Part shown: positions 1 to 8,392 of the stretch, one piece after another
Layout: every line of letters begins with the position of its first letter
How positions within the stretch are numbered: the first letter of the stretch is position 1
Assembly (NCBI GenBank): GCA_002423495.1
Contig: DIWN01000045.1
Location: 3,633-57,104 of the forward strand
Source of the DNA: Anaerolineaceae bacterium UBA6105
GTDB lineage: Bacteria > Chloroflexota > Anaerolineae > Anaerolineales > Anaerolineaceae
Length of the DNA: 53,472 nt
Reading direction: 5' to 3'
Notes under the pieces: generated by a model
The model's input: only the letters and a program-made list of their open reading frames with translations
Database searches by the model: none
What the model was told of the DNA's origin: nothing
Made by a program: the position numbers and the translations under genes

Positions 1-1113
1 GGTCCCCGTCCTGAAGATCTCAAGATAGCCCAGGACTGGCCTGAGGAGGTCAAAGCCGAAGTGCTCTCTGTCCGCCCCGGCATCACCAGCCCGGCCTCTG
101 TTATCTATCGTAATGAGGAAACTCTGCTCCAGGGTTCCGGTTTCATGGACGATTACCTCAAAACCATCCTCCCCAACAAACTCCGTCTGGATCAACTTTA
201 CGTCCGCAATAAAAGCATCTTTACTGATCTGGATGTGGTTGCTATGACCGCCCTTACCCTACTGCCCCTTCTCCGTAGAACCACTCTTGATCAACGCTGG
301 CTCTTCGGGGGTCCTTTCTATCTTTTCTTTCGGCGCAACTTCTCCTGGTTCCTCATAGACATGTTTGTCACTGCCTTCGCTGTTGGCATCTCGGGGGTTG
401 TCTGGCGCCTCAGCGCGATTATCAATCTTGGATGGCAGAACTACCTGCTCATGTCCTTTGCCATCGCGTTTTTTGTCAGCCTGATCAACATCCTTCTGGG
501 TCTCAACCGCGTCAATTGGCGCAGTGCCAGCCCTATCTACGTGGTTGATCTCGCAGTTTCCATCGGCATCACGATGGTGGTTCTCTACGGAGTCACCCGC
601 ATCTGGCTCACTGAGCCCTGGCTGCCCTTCAGCCTGATCTGGTTGATCGGTATCACCATGATGGTTGGCCTGGTGCTTGTGCGCTATCGCGATCGCCTGC
701 TTTCTGGTCTGGCAAACCGATGGCTGCTCTTGCGTGGTCCAAAGTCTTCCTTTGCCGAGCGGATTCTGGTCGTTGGCGCGGGCAGCCTGGCAGAGATGAC
801 CATCTGGCTACTGCAGCGCAGCGCGTATGCCAGCATCTTCGGCATTATTGGCATGGTGGATGACGATGCCCGCAAGCGCAACATGGAATCGTATGGCGTG
901 CGCGTCCTCGGCTCGACGAAAAATATCCCTGAACTTGTAGAAAAATACCAGGTTGGCTTGATCTTTTTTGCGATCGCCAACGGTTCTAAACAGGATCGCG
1001 ACCGCATTACCAAACTGTGCGAAGCGACTGGTGCCAAAATTGCGGTAATCCCGGATCTTGTCAAAGTTCTGGAGCGCTCAATAAAAAAGATTACGACACA
1101 GGAAACCTCATGA
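1..1113 (+). CDS. Sugar-phosphate transferase C-terminus fused to membrane and NAD-binding domains (5' partial)
   Basis: The frame is open from base 1, so the 5' end lies outside the window. The first ~80 residues match the C-terminal part of bacterial sugar transferases of the WcaJ/PglC type (GPRPE near the start, then VRPGITSPASV, then YVRNKSIFTDLDV), which move a sugar phosphate onto undecaprenyl phosphate. About five hydrophobic helices follow. The C-terminal ~120 residues form a Rossmann-like domain (ILVVGAGSLAEM, then GIIGMVDDD and VRVLGSTKNIPEL) resembling the CoA/NAD-binding domain of WbaP/CapD-type proteins. In usual WcaJ-like proteins the membrane and NAD-binding part precedes the transferase; here it follows, so the order is permuted. 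The gene overlaps the next one by ATGA, so the two are probably translationally coupled. Likely role: initiating transferase for a surface polysaccharide. The family call is firm and the substrate is unknown. Confidence 0.8.
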   Translation, partial: GPRPEDLKIAQDWPEEVKAEVLSVRPGITSPASVIYRNEETLLQGSGFMDDYLKTILPNKLRLDQLYVRNKSIFTDLDVVAMTALTLLPLLRRTTLDQRWLFGGPFYLFFRRNFSWFLIDMFVTAFAVGISGVVWRLSAIINLGWQNYLLMSFAIAFFVSLINILLGLNRVNWRSASPIYVVDLAVSIGITMVVLYGVTRIWLTEPWLPFSLIWLIGITMMVGLVLVRYRDRLLSGLANRWLLLRGPKSSFAERILVVGAGSLAEMTIWLLQRSAYASIFGIIGMVDDDARKRNMESYGVRVLGSTKNIPELVEKYQVGLIFFAIANGSKQDRDRITKLCEATGAKIAVIPDLVKVLERSIKKITTQETS

Positions 1114-2102
1114 CAGAAAAATGGAATGGTCGGACAGTTCTTGTAACAGGAGCGGGCGGTTTCATTGGCTCGCGTTTGTGCGAAAGGCTGGTTGAAGAAG
1201 GTGCTTCAGTGCGCGCGTTCGTGCGCTATACCTCCCGCGCCGAAATCGGCCTGCTCAAGCAGCTTTCGCCTGGGATCCTCGCGAACATCGAGATCATCCG
1301 CGGCGACTTACGCGACTTCAGGGCTATCGAACAGGCTGGGAGAGAGGTAGACACCCTCTTTCACCTCGGAGCTCTCATTTCGATCCCGTATTCCTACGTC
1401 CATCCGGTTGAGACGGTTCAGACGAATGTGCTCGGGACGATGAACGTGCTGGAGGCATGCCGCAAAACAGGCGCGAAGTTGGTGCATACTTCCACCAGCG
1501 AGGTGTACGGAACGGCCTTGCGAGTACCGATCGATGAGGATCATCCCCTGCAGGGGCAATCGCCTTATTCTGCCAGCAAGATTGGCGCGGATAAATTGGT
1601 GGAAAGTTACTATCGAAGCTTTGATGTTCCGGCGATCACTGTCAGACCTTTTAACACCTACGGGCCGGGTCAGAGCAACCGTGCCGTGATCCCAACGATT
1701 ATTACCCAGGCTCTTTCCGGGGACGTCATCCGCTTGGGCAATTTGGACGCAATTCGTGATTTTACCTACCTGGACGATACGGTTGAGGGCTTTTTGCTTG
1801 CTGGCAAGGCAGAGCTTTGGAATGGCGAAACCTATAACCTCGGAACTGGTGAGGAGATCAGCATCGGTGCGATCGCTGGGCTTATTTTTGGGATCATGGG
1901 AAAGCAGCCTGAAATCCTGGTGGATGCAAAGCGACTTCGGCCTGAAAAATCCGAAGTGATGCGCTTGATTTCAGATAACCAAAAAGCAAAAAAGGCTTTT
2001 AGATGGCAGCCCAGGGTCGGGATGGAAGAGGGATTGAGGCGCACTATCAATTGGATCAGCGCGCACATGGAGCTCTATAAACCAGGGGAATACGGTTTGT
2101 AG
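1110..2102 (+). CDS. LegB-like NAD-dependent nucleotide-sugar 4,6-dehydratase (SDR family)
   Basis: An extended short-chain dehydrogenase of 330 residues starting at the ATG that overlaps the preceding stop (ATGA). An open frame continues upstream but lies inside the previous gene. The N-terminal Rossmann motif is TGAGGFIGS. The catalytic set is visible as TSTSEVYG (Ser/Thr) and YSASKIGADK (YxxxK), and RPFNTYGPGQ marks the sugar-binding half. The stretch around VPIDEDHPLQGQSPYSASK closely resembles LegB, the dehydratase that opens nucleotide-activated GlcNAc-derived pathways to legionaminic acid and other 4-amino-4,6-dideoxy sugars. The nucleotidyltransferase and DegT aminotransferase immediately downstream fit such a route: activation, dehydration, C4 amination. 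No sialic-acid-type synthase (LegI) or CMP transferase (LegF) is visible here, so the end product is not fixed. Confidence 0.82.
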   Translation: MTEKWNGRTVLVTGAGGFIGSRLCERLVEEGASVRAFVRYTSRAEIGLLKQLSPGILANIEIIRGDLRDFRAIEQAGREVDTLFHLGALISIPYSYVHPVETVQTNVLGTMNVLEACRKTGAKLVHTSTSEVYGTALRVPIDEDHPLQGQSPYSASKIGADKLVESYYRSFDVPAITVRPFNTYGPGQSNRAVIPTIITQALSGDVIRLGNLDAIRDFTYLDDTVEGFLLAGKAELWNGETYNLGTGEEISIGAIAGLIFGIMGKQPEILVDAKRLRPEKSEVMRLISDNQKAKKAFRWQPRVGMEEGLRRTINWISAHMELYKPGEYGL

Positions 2103-2157
2103 GTCTTACAATCCCGAAAGTTTTGAAAACCGAATGCGCGTTTTTTCGCTTTGATTG

Positions 2158-2163
2158 TATAAT
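2158..2163 (+). promoter_or_regulatory. Possible -10 box upstream of the nucleotidyltransferase gene
   Basis: TATAAT lies in the 88-bp gap between the dehydratase stop and the ATG at 2191, followed by an AAGGTGG ribosome binding site at about 2180. No convincing -35 hexamer stands 16-18 bp upstream (TGCGCG is there), so this may be a weak or activator-dependent internal promoter, or chance. Confidence 0.35.
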
Positions 2164-2190
2164 TCCCACAAACATAAAAAGGTGGAAACA

Positions 2191-2901
2191 ATGAAAGCTG
2201 TCATTTTAGCGGGCGGCAAGGGAACCAGGCTCGCTCCTTATACCCATATCTTACCAAAACCGATGATGCCAGTAGGCGATCGGGCTATCCTTGAAGTCGT
2301 ACTTAGTCAATTCAGCCGGGCGGGAATCAGCGAGATGACGCTGGCTGTCGGTCATTTGGCGAGCCTGATGCAGACGTATTTTGGTGACGGTTCGCGCTAT
2401 AACCTGAAAATTACCTATGCTTTTGAAGAAAAGCCACTTGGCACGGCTGGTCCATTGGCGTTTGTGGATGGATTGACCGAGACGTTTTTGGTTGCCAATG
2501 GTGACATCCTGACTCTGCTCGATATCAATCGCCTGATCGAGTTTCACAGGGACCAGAAAGCCGTCTGCACGATTGCCAGCCACCAGCGAACCCATACCAT
2601 CAACCTGGGGGTGATTGAGCATGCGGCAGGTAGCTACAAGGTGAGCGGATATATCGAAAAACCGACGAGGAATTACCTGGTAAGCATGGGGATGTACGTT
2701 TTCGAGCCGAGGGTGTTAGATTACATTCCGAAGGGCGAGTATTTTGACTTCCCGAACCTGGTCAACACACTTTTGGCTGCCAACGAAATGGTAGCTTGCT
2801 TCCCTTATGAAGGTTATTGGCGCGATCTGGGTAATCAGGACGATTATCTCACCGCGAATGAAGATTTTGAGAGTATGCGATCACAGTTTTTAGCGGAGTA
2901 A
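2191..2901 (+). CDS. Sugar-1-phosphate nucleotidyltransferase
   Basis: A 236-residue enzyme of the NTP_transferase family (PF00483). The signature MKAVILAGGKGTRLAPYTH opens the protein, followed by LPKPMMPVGDRAILE (the Lys and Pro of the nucleotide-binding loop), VANGDILT (metal-binding Asp) and GYWRDLGNQDDYLTAN near the end. The ATG at 2191 is preceded by AAAGGTGG, which fixes it over in-frame codons upstream. It lacks the left-handed beta-helix of GlmU-like enzymes and the N-terminal CBS domains of PtmE, so it is a minimal mannose-1-phosphate guanylyltransferase-like enzyme. Being sandwiched between a LegB-like dehydratase and a DegT aminotransferase, it probably activates the sugar that they modify. 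Nucleotide and sugar cannot be read from the sequence. Confidence 0.85.
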   Translation: MKAVILAGGKGTRLAPYTHILPKPMMPVGDRAILEVVLSQFSRAGISEMTLAVGHLASLMQTYFGDGSRYNLKITYAFEEKPLGTAGPLAFVDGLTETFLVANGDILTLLDINRLIEFHRDQKAVCTIASHQRTHTINLGVIEHAAGSYKVSGYIEKPTRNYLVSMGMYVFEPRVLDYIPKGEYFDFPNLVNTLLAANEMVACFPYEGYWRDLGNQDDYLTANEDFESMRSQFLAE

Positions 2902-2903
2902 CT

Positions 2904-4043
2904 ATGGAATGGCGTGTGCCACTGGCAGATGTGAAGCTTGGAATTGAAGAAGAAAATGCTGTTCTTGAGGTTTTACGCTCAGGCTGGCTGACGATGGGGT
3001 CGGTGACTCAGGCTTTTGAGCGGGAGATTGCCACTTTTGTGGGCGCGAAACACGCTTTTGCTGTCAATAATGCGACAGCGGCGCTGCATTTGGCGTGTAT
3101 GGCAGTCGGAGTTGGCGAGGGGGATGAAGTAATTGCGCCCTCACTGACCTTCGTGGCGACGGCAAACGCCGTTAGGTATACCGGCGCGAAGGTTGTTTTT
3201 GTGGATATTGAAAGCGAAGACTGGCTGTGCATCTCCCCACAGGCGATTGAAGAAAAGATTAATGAGCGAACCAAGGCAATCGTGGTGATGCACTATGCCG
3301 GGTTTGCCTGCGACATGCCTGCAATAATGCGCATAGCCGAAAAGTATAATTTGGCGATCATCGAGGATGCTGCCCATGCAATCGGGGCGAGCCTGGATGG
3401 GAAAGCGCTCGGAACCTGGGGGGATGTGGGCTGTTACAGTTTCTTTGGCAACAAAAACATGACTACAGCCGAAGGGGGGGTGTTAGTTACCGATGACGAT
3501 AGCCTGGCTGAAAAGGTGCGGATTTTACGCTCTCACGGCATGACTACCCTCACATGGGATCGCCACCAGGGGCACGCCAGCACCTACGATGTGGTTGCCT
3601 TGGGCTACAACTACCGCATCGATGAGATCCGCTCGGCAATTGGGCGTGAACAGCTCAAAAAGCTGCCGGCGGGAAATGCCAGGCGGGAAGTTTTGGTGGG
3701 GCGGTACCGTCAGGCTTTCAAGGAGCAAGCGCCATCCTTGGGGCTGCCTTTCTCAGAGAAGAGGGGATTGAGCAGCCAGCACATCTTCGCGGTTCTGCTG
3801 CCAGAGGGCGTTGACAGGGAAGCCTTTCGGGAAGCAATGAAAAAGGATGGCATCCAGACCAGTTTTCATTACCCGCCGGTCCACCAATTTGCGATCTACC
3901 GTAACGAGGGCGAGGAACTCTGGATGACCGAAAACGTCGCCCGCAGGCAGGTGACCCTGCCGCTTTTCCCTGGCATGACGGATGAGCAGCAAGATTTGGT
4001 AATTAAAAGCGTAATCAAATACGCAACCAGCGCTCTTATCTAG
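2904..4043 (+). CDS. DegT/DnrJ/EryC1 family PLP-dependent sugar aminotransferase
   Basis: A 379-residue fold-type I aminotransferase acting on a nucleotide-linked 4-keto sugar, normally with glutamate as amino donor. Visible family motifs are SGWLTMG near the start, NNATAALHLA (PLP phosphate binding), VIEPS-like VIAPSLTFVATANAV, the PLP-nitrogen Asp at ~155 (IIEDAAHA) and the internal-aldimine Lys at ~184 in SFFGNKNMTTAEGG. The context in that motif is unusual, because most relatives read SFHxxK with GEGG. The gene starts two bases after the nucleotidyltransferase stop and clearly belongs to the same transcription unit. Together with the LegB-like dehydratase it should give a 4-amino-4,6-dideoxy sugar (LegC/ArnB/PseC type chemistry). 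The specific product is not determined. Confidence 0.88.
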   Translation: MEWRVPLADVKLGIEEENAVLEVLRSGWLTMGSVTQAFEREIATFVGAKHAFAVNNATAALHLACMAVGVGEGDEVIAPSLTFVATANAVRYTGAKVVFVDIESEDWLCISPQAIEEKINERTKAIVVMHYAGFACDMPAIMRIAEKYNLAIIEDAAHAIGASLDGKALGTWGDVGCYSFFGNKNMTTAEGGVLVTDDDSLAEKVRILRSHGMTTLTWDRHQGHASTYDVVALGYNYRIDEIRSAIGREQLKKLPAGNARREVLVGRYRQAFKEQAPSLGLPFSEKRGLSSQHIFAVLLPEGVDREAFREAMKKDGIQTSFHYPPVHQFAIYRNEGEELWMTENVARRQVTLPLFPGMTDEQQDLVIKSVIKYATSALI

Positions 4044-4117
4044 CATCATACAGGATACTACTTGCAGAGGATGTTCTACGTTGTGGATAAATAAATAGCG
4101 AATGACAAGGATCAGGC

Positions 4118-6136
4118 ATGCAAAGAAAATTCAAGATTAATGATTTATTACTATCCTTTGGTTTGTTGCTTATTTGTTTGCTATCTTATGGCATTATTGC
4201 AAGAAAACTAGGCTTCTTTCTGGACGATTGGTACATTATCTGGACCTATCGTACTTTTGGGGTGGCAAAATTTGTTGAATTTTTTGAGGGAGACCGACCT
4301 CTCTTTTCAATGGTCTACAGGATCTTTATTCCAATAATCAAAGATAATCCTTTGGTATGGCAGTATTTCGCAATCTTCACTAAATGGCTTGCAGCCTTTA
4401 CACTCTGGCAGCTTCTTAGATTGATAATGCCAGAAAAAAAGTGGTTTTCCTATTCAGCTGCCGCTTTATTCGCTGTTTACCCCGGTTTCAAGTTTCACTA
4501 TTTTTCTGTGATGTATGGCCAAAATTACGCAATCCTTGCAATATATTTTTTGTCATATATTTTCATGATTCTTGGTCTGAGGAAGTCAAAGTATCGCCCA
4601 CTTTTCATCGGACTTGGAATGGTTTTCCAATTTATTGGGATAGCTCCGATGGAGCTGTACTATGGCTTAGAGCTTGTAAGGCCGGTGCTACTCTTCGTTA
4701 TGCTGCCTGATGACATGGCAAATTTTAAATCAAAACTTTGGAAGACTTTTCTTCAGTGGCTGCCATATTTGTTAGTATTCTTGGGTTTTACGCTCTTCAG
4801 AGTTTTATTCAGCCATTTATATTCTTACCAGGTGAGTTTTTTTGATCAACTGATGCAAAATCCACTTTATGTCGTCAAGGATTTGATCTTCAGGGTTTTG
4901 CTGGGATTATTCGACAGTTGTGTGTACGTATGGGTTGAGCTTTTGTTGTTGTTCACTCGTATGCAAAGCTTAAACCAAATCGCACTTCTGTTTCTGCTGA
5001 TTTTGGGGTCTTTTTTTACAGCCTGGTTTTTCATTGGCAAATCAGGCCAATCCAAAATGGACGCCGACAATAGAAAACATGCATTGGTAATACTGGGAAT
5101 TGGCGTTTTTTCGGTACTGGCAGGCATGATCCCGGTCATAATAGGGGGGCTTAAGGTCAGTCTCGCATTTCATACGACTCGATTCCTTTTACCGCTATCA
5201 ATCGGTGCGTCTCTTGCGACCGTCGCTTTAATCGATATTCTTTTCCAAAACACAAAAGCAAAAACGCTTATTGTTGCTTTACTCGTGGCACTGTCCGTGG
5301 CGGCTAACTACACAAATGGCTTGGAATATAAAAAAGCCTGGGATGATCAAAAAGAATTCTTTGCTCAGCTAACCTGGAGGGCTCCGCAGATTGAACCTGG
5401 AACCGTGCTGATTTCTCCTGTTCTGCCATTCGATCTGTATTATTCAGGGACCTCCTTGACGGCACCCCTTAATATGATTTATGCTCCCGACCTGGATGAC
5501 AATCCGATCCCATATCAAATGATATTGGCAGCAACTCCACAGATGAACACAATGCCCGAACTCATACCTAACCAGGAAATTGATCGTTACCAAAGGGTAT
5601 TTAATTTCATTGGGAACACCTCAGATGCAATTGCGATTTATTCGCCCGACAAGGGATGTCTTAAATTACTCTCCCCCGATACCGATCCAAGGGCATTTCA
5701 ATCGGATCGCTACGCGGAATTATGGAAGTCCATCATTCTACTTTCCAATTTAGATCGTATTGATCTGACAGCCCCCAGGGCTGAGTTGCCGCGCCGTTAC
5801 TTTGAAGTAATAGCCACGGATAATTGGTGCTATTATTATCAACAGGCTGCTAACGCAGAGCAAAGACAGGCATGGGCTGAGGTTGTGGCAACTTATCAGG
5901 ACGCAGAGAATGCAGGATTTCGTCCTGAAGATAACAGTGAATGGTTGCCTTTGATAAAGTCATACATTTACACAGGAGAAATTGGAGCAGCGTTGAAACT
6001 CAGCGAAGAGCTTGAGATTGACAATGATTTCACCCTTTGGGGGCTCTGTTCAGTATGGCAAAATCACGGACAACCCATCAGCGAGGAAGAGACCGAAAGG
6101 CAAAACCTGCTTTTGTCACGTTGGAATTGTGACTGA
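4118..6136 (+). CDS. Polytopic GT-C-like membrane glycosyltransferase
   Basis: A 672-residue protein with about ten to eleven hydrophobic helices in the first ~420 residues, followed by a ~250-residue hydrophilic C-terminal region that is probably extracytoplasmic. Just after the first helix comes FFLDDWYIIW (acidic pair at ~36-37). This is the position and style of the DD/DE motif by which GT-C enzymes (ArnT, PMT, EmbC-like) use lipid-phosphate sugars. The tail contains helical repeat-like sequence (ANAEQRQAWAEVVATYQDAE) that may be TPR-like. Downstream lie a polyprenyl-phosphate GT2 and a small EmrE-type transporter, the partners expected for a GT-C that uses a lipid-linked sugar. The DNA is visibly richer in A/T than the preceding genes. 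I infer the function from topology and neighbours; no close family is recognised. Confidence 0.6.
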   Translation: MQRKFKINDLLLSFGLLLICLLSYGIIARKLGFFLDDWYIIWTYRTFGVAKFVEFFEGDRPLFSMVYRIFIPIIKDNPLVWQYFAIFTKWLAAFTLWQLLRLIMPEKKWFSYSAAALFAVYPGFKFHYFSVMYGQNYAILAIYFLSYIFMILGLRKSKYRPLFIGLGMVFQFIGIAPMELYYGLELVRPVLLFVMLPDDMANFKSKLWKTFLQWLPYLLVFLGFTLFRVLFSHLYSYQVSFFDQLMQNPLYVVKDLIFRVLLGLFDSCVYVWVELLLLFTRMQSLNQIALLFLLILGSFFTAWFFIGKSGQSKMDADNRKHALVILGIGVFSVLAGMIPVIIGGLKVSLAFHTTRFLLPLSIGASLATVALIDILFQNTKAKTLIVALLVALSVAANYTNGLEYKKAWDDQKEFFAQLTWRAPQIEPGTVLISPVLPFDLYYSGTSLTAPLNMIYAPDLDDNPIPYQMILAATPQMNTMPELIPNQEIDRYQRVFNFIGNTSDAIAIYSPDKGCLKLLSPDTDPRAFQSDRYAELWKSIILLSNLDRIDLTAPRAELPRRYFEVIATDNWCYYYQQAANAEQRQAWAEVVATYQDAENAGFRPEDNSEWLPLIKSYIYTGEIGAALKLSEELEIDNDFTLWGLCSVWQNHGQPISEEETERQNLLLSRWNCD

Positions 6137-6150
6137 GTGAAGGATTAAAA

Positions 6151-7128
6151 ATGCAAAAGAGTTTGTCGATCGTTATCCCGGTTTATAACAGTCAAGACAG
6201 TTTGCCACTGTTGATTCAAGACTTGTCATCAGTTTTAAAGGACACATGCTCCGATTACGAAATAATTCTTGTCAATGATGGCAGCAAGGATCAAAGCTGG
6301 AAAGTGATTGAGGATTTGTCGGCATCCTATCCCCAGCTTCGTGCTTTCGACTTGATGAGAAACTATGGACAGCATAACGCCTTACTCTGCGGGATCAGAG
6401 AATCCCGGGGGGATATCATCGTTACAATGGATGATGACCTTCAGCATTCTCCAGAATCCATTCCCCAATTATTGATGAAATTGGAAGAGGGATATGATGT
6501 TGTTTACGGCGTGCCCGAAGCGGAGAGGCATAACTTTTGGAGAAATCTGACTTCAAGGCTGATTAAATGGATTTTGAAAAAGGCAATGAGGGTATCCACC
6601 GCACAAGAGATATCCGCGTTTCGCGTTTTTCGCTCGGAGATCAAAGATTCATTTTCGAATTACGATGGCGTTTTTGTATCCATCGACGTGCTTCTTTCGT
6701 GGGGTACGACCCGGTTTTCTTCGGTGAGGATCAAACACAACAAAAGGCTTTCCGGCAGTTCACAATATTCTTTTAAGAGATTGCTTAATCATGCTTTCAC
6801 ACTCATTACCGGATTTAGCATTCTCCCGCTTCAGATATCGAGTTTGTTAGGCTTTCTATCGATTTTATTTGGATTTTCCGTGTTGATCTATGTGGTGATC
6901 AATTTTATAAAAAGCGGTGGAGCGGTGCCAGGTTTTACTTTTTTGGCATCAACCATTGCGATATTCTCAGGTGTGCAGTTGTTTGCAATTGGAATGATCG
7001 GTGAATATTTGGGCAGATTATTTTCCCGAAATCTTGGTCAGCCTACCTACAGCATTCGTTCGCAATACCCGGACCCAGCATCAACACCCCGATCACTTGG
7101 TGAGGGTAAGAAAGAAGGGTTCTCATAA
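6151..7128 (+). CDS. GT2 polyprenyl-phosphate glycosyltransferase (GtrB/ArnC/DPM1-like)
   Basis: A 325-residue family 2 glycosyltransferase. The GT-A domain shows SIVIPVYNSQDSL, VNDGSKDQSW (nucleotide-binding Asp) and the metal-binding DDD at ~94-96 in VTMDDDLQHSPESIP. RNYGQHNALLCGI is typical of the DPM1/GtrB/ArnC branch, which loads a sugar on undecaprenyl phosphate on the cytoplasmic side. Two C-terminal transmembrane helices (~225-250 and ~265-290) follow, again as in GtrB and ArnC. The gene follows the GT-C-like gene by 14 bp. With the WecE/WecD-like enzymes and the small transporter downstream, the likely reaction is transfer of a 4-acetamido-4,6-dideoxyhexose from dTDP to undecaprenyl phosphate. 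The sugar is an inference from context. Confidence 0.85.
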   Translation: MQKSLSIVIPVYNSQDSLPLLIQDLSSVLKDTCSDYEIILVNDGSKDQSWKVIEDLSASYPQLRAFDLMRNYGQHNALLCGIRESRGDIIVTMDDDLQHSPESIPQLLMKLEEGYDVVYGVPEAERHNFWRNLTSRLIKWILKKAMRVSTAQEISAFRVFRSEIKDSFSNYDGVFVSIDVLLSWGTTRFSSVRIKHNKRLSGSSQYSFKRLLNHAFTLITGFSILPLQISSLLGFLSILFGFSVLIYVVINFIKSGGAVPGFTFLASTIAIFSGVQLFAIGMIGEYLGRLFSRNLGQPTYSIRSQYPDPASTPRSLGEGKKEGFS

Positions 7129-7175
7129 TCTCAAAATTTGTCAGTCTTTCAGAACTCGACACATCTCGTTTTGGG

Positions 7176-7859
7176 GTGGTCTCTGCGAGAGCGAAACTTG
7201 TTACCGCAGATATCCTTCCTGAGATTAACACGTTTTGTGTTGAAAACCAGGTAAGGTTTCTTATTGCCAGGTGTTCAACTTCCGATATCGCATCAATTCA
7301 TGCCATAGAGGCAAACGGATACCAATTAATGGATACGCTTGTTTACTTGCGAAATGATTTTGAAGACTACATTCCGGCCACTTACCCTTCAGAGCTTAGC
7401 ATCCAGGCACTTGACCCTGAAGATATTCCTGGTGTTGCAAAAATTGCCAAAGAGTCATTTGCTGCCTACAAAGGACATTACCATACTGATCCTCGCCTGG
7501 ATCCTGTAAAAGCGACAGAAGTTTATAGTTCGTGGGCAGAAAGATGCTGCGTGGATCCAGCTGTAGCCAATCATGTTTTGGTTGCGAAACTCGACGGAAA
7601 GTTGGTTGGATTTCGTGCAATTCGAGTCAATTCATCAGATGAGGCAGAGTTTATTCTTGCGGGAGTCGCACCTGGAATGAGGCGGCGGGGAATCTATCGC
7701 GCTTTTGTGATTGAGGGTCTAAACTGGTGTAAAGCAGCTGGTGTTACACATGTTCTGAATTCAACCCTCTTGATCAATACGACCGTTCAAAAGGTTTGCA
7801 CCAAATTAGGCTTTTATGCTCTGGAGTCTTATCACACATTTCATAAGTGGTTTGATTAG
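7176..7859 (+). CDS. WecD-like GNAT N-acetyltransferase, probably acting on a dTDP-amino sugar
   Basis: A GNAT-type acetyltransferase: the second half has VLVAKLDGKLVGFRAIR, then the acetyl-CoA loop GVAPGMRRRGIYRAF (R/Q-x-x-G-x-G/A-like) and a terminal KLGFYALESYHTFHKW typical of WecD/RffC and TDP-fucosamine acetyltransferases. The coordinates use the first conventional start (GTG 7176), but this cuts into a conserved-looking N-terminus. The frame is open upstream from 7110, and residues such as SELDTSRFGVVSARAKL look like the WecD N-terminus. No ATG/GTG/TTG exists in that extension. An AGAAGGG ribosome binding site at 7113-7119 is followed by ATA at 7125 and ATC at 7128, overlapping the previous stop. 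The true start is therefore probably a rare codon near 7125. WecE 0.5 kb downstream supports dTDP-4-amino-4,6-dideoxygalactose as substrate. Confidence 0.75.
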   Translation: MVSARAKLVTADILPEINTFCVENQVRFLIARCSTSDIASIHAIEANGYQLMDTLVYLRNDFEDYIPATYPSELSIQALDPEDIPGVAKIAKESFAAYKGHYHTDPRLDPVKATEVYSSWAERCCVDPAVANHVLVAKLDGKLVGFRAIRVNSSDEAEFILAGVAPGMRRRGIYRAFVIEGLNWCKAAGVTHVLNSTLLINTTVQKVCTKLGFYALESYHTFHKWFD

Positions 7860-7870
7860 GTAATGGTATT

Positions 7871-8299
7871 ATGCTTGATATAGAGAATATGAACACAGAA
7901 AACAAGAAAGAAAAAACAAATCGGGATGGACGCGGCATGACAGTTTACATTTTTATTGGTTTAACGATTTTATTTACGGTATGTGGGCAGTTGCTGGTAA
8001 AAAGCGCATCATTTGAATTCGGGCCATTTCCTAAAGATATAGCCGGAGTGTTTCAGTTTCTGATCAGGGCGTTTACAAACATAAAACTTCTGACAGGCTT
8101 GTTTTGTGCTGTTATTGCTTCAATTATGTGGATGAACGCGCTTTCATTAAGTGATATCAGTTTTGCGTACCCTTTTATGGCATTGGCTATTGTGCTTGTT
8201 CTGGCTTTGTCACCCTTGGTATTCAAAGAAGTTATTCCCTGGACAAGATGGCTGGGTGTGGCAGTGGTGTGTATTGGGCTTTGGATCGCTTCAAGATAA
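7871..8299 (+). CDS. Small four-helix EmrE/ArnE-type membrane protein, probable lipid-linked sugar flippase
   Basis: A 142-residue protein, or ~120 residues if translation begins at the ATG at 7937 just before the first helix. It has four hydrophobic helices: VYIFIGLTILFTVCGQLLV, a second at ~70-90 (LLTGLFCAVIASIMWMNAL), SFAYPFMALAIVLVLALSPL and a last one ending VVCIGLWIASR. This is the pattern of the small multidrug resistance superfamily, including ArnE/ArnF, which move undecaprenyl-phosphate-L-Ara4N across the inner membrane. It sits between acetyltransferase and WecE genes and behind a GtrB/ArnC-like transferase, so flipping the lipid-phosphate sugar is the most economical role. Multidrug export cannot be excluded from sequence alone. 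Confidence 0.75.
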   Translation: MLDIENMNTENKKEKTNRDGRGMTVYIFIGLTILFTVCGQLLVKSASFEFGPFPKDIAGVFQFLIRAFTNIKLLTGLFCAVIASIMWMNALSLSDISFAYPFMALAIVLVLALSPLVFKEVIPWTRWLGVAVVCIGLWIASR

Positions 8300-8392
8300 A
8301 AAAGGAGTTTCGAAGCAATGCAAATCTACCTTTACTCTTTTCAAATTTGATCACGATGAAACTTTTATTCTTAGATTAGCGAGGCAGGATTT

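Noticed and set aside
1110..4043. A complete legionaminic acid pathway
   Set aside because: Only LegB-like, nucleotidyltransferase and aminotransferase genes are present; no acetyltransferase of the LegH type, epimerase, synthase or CMP transferase lies beside them.
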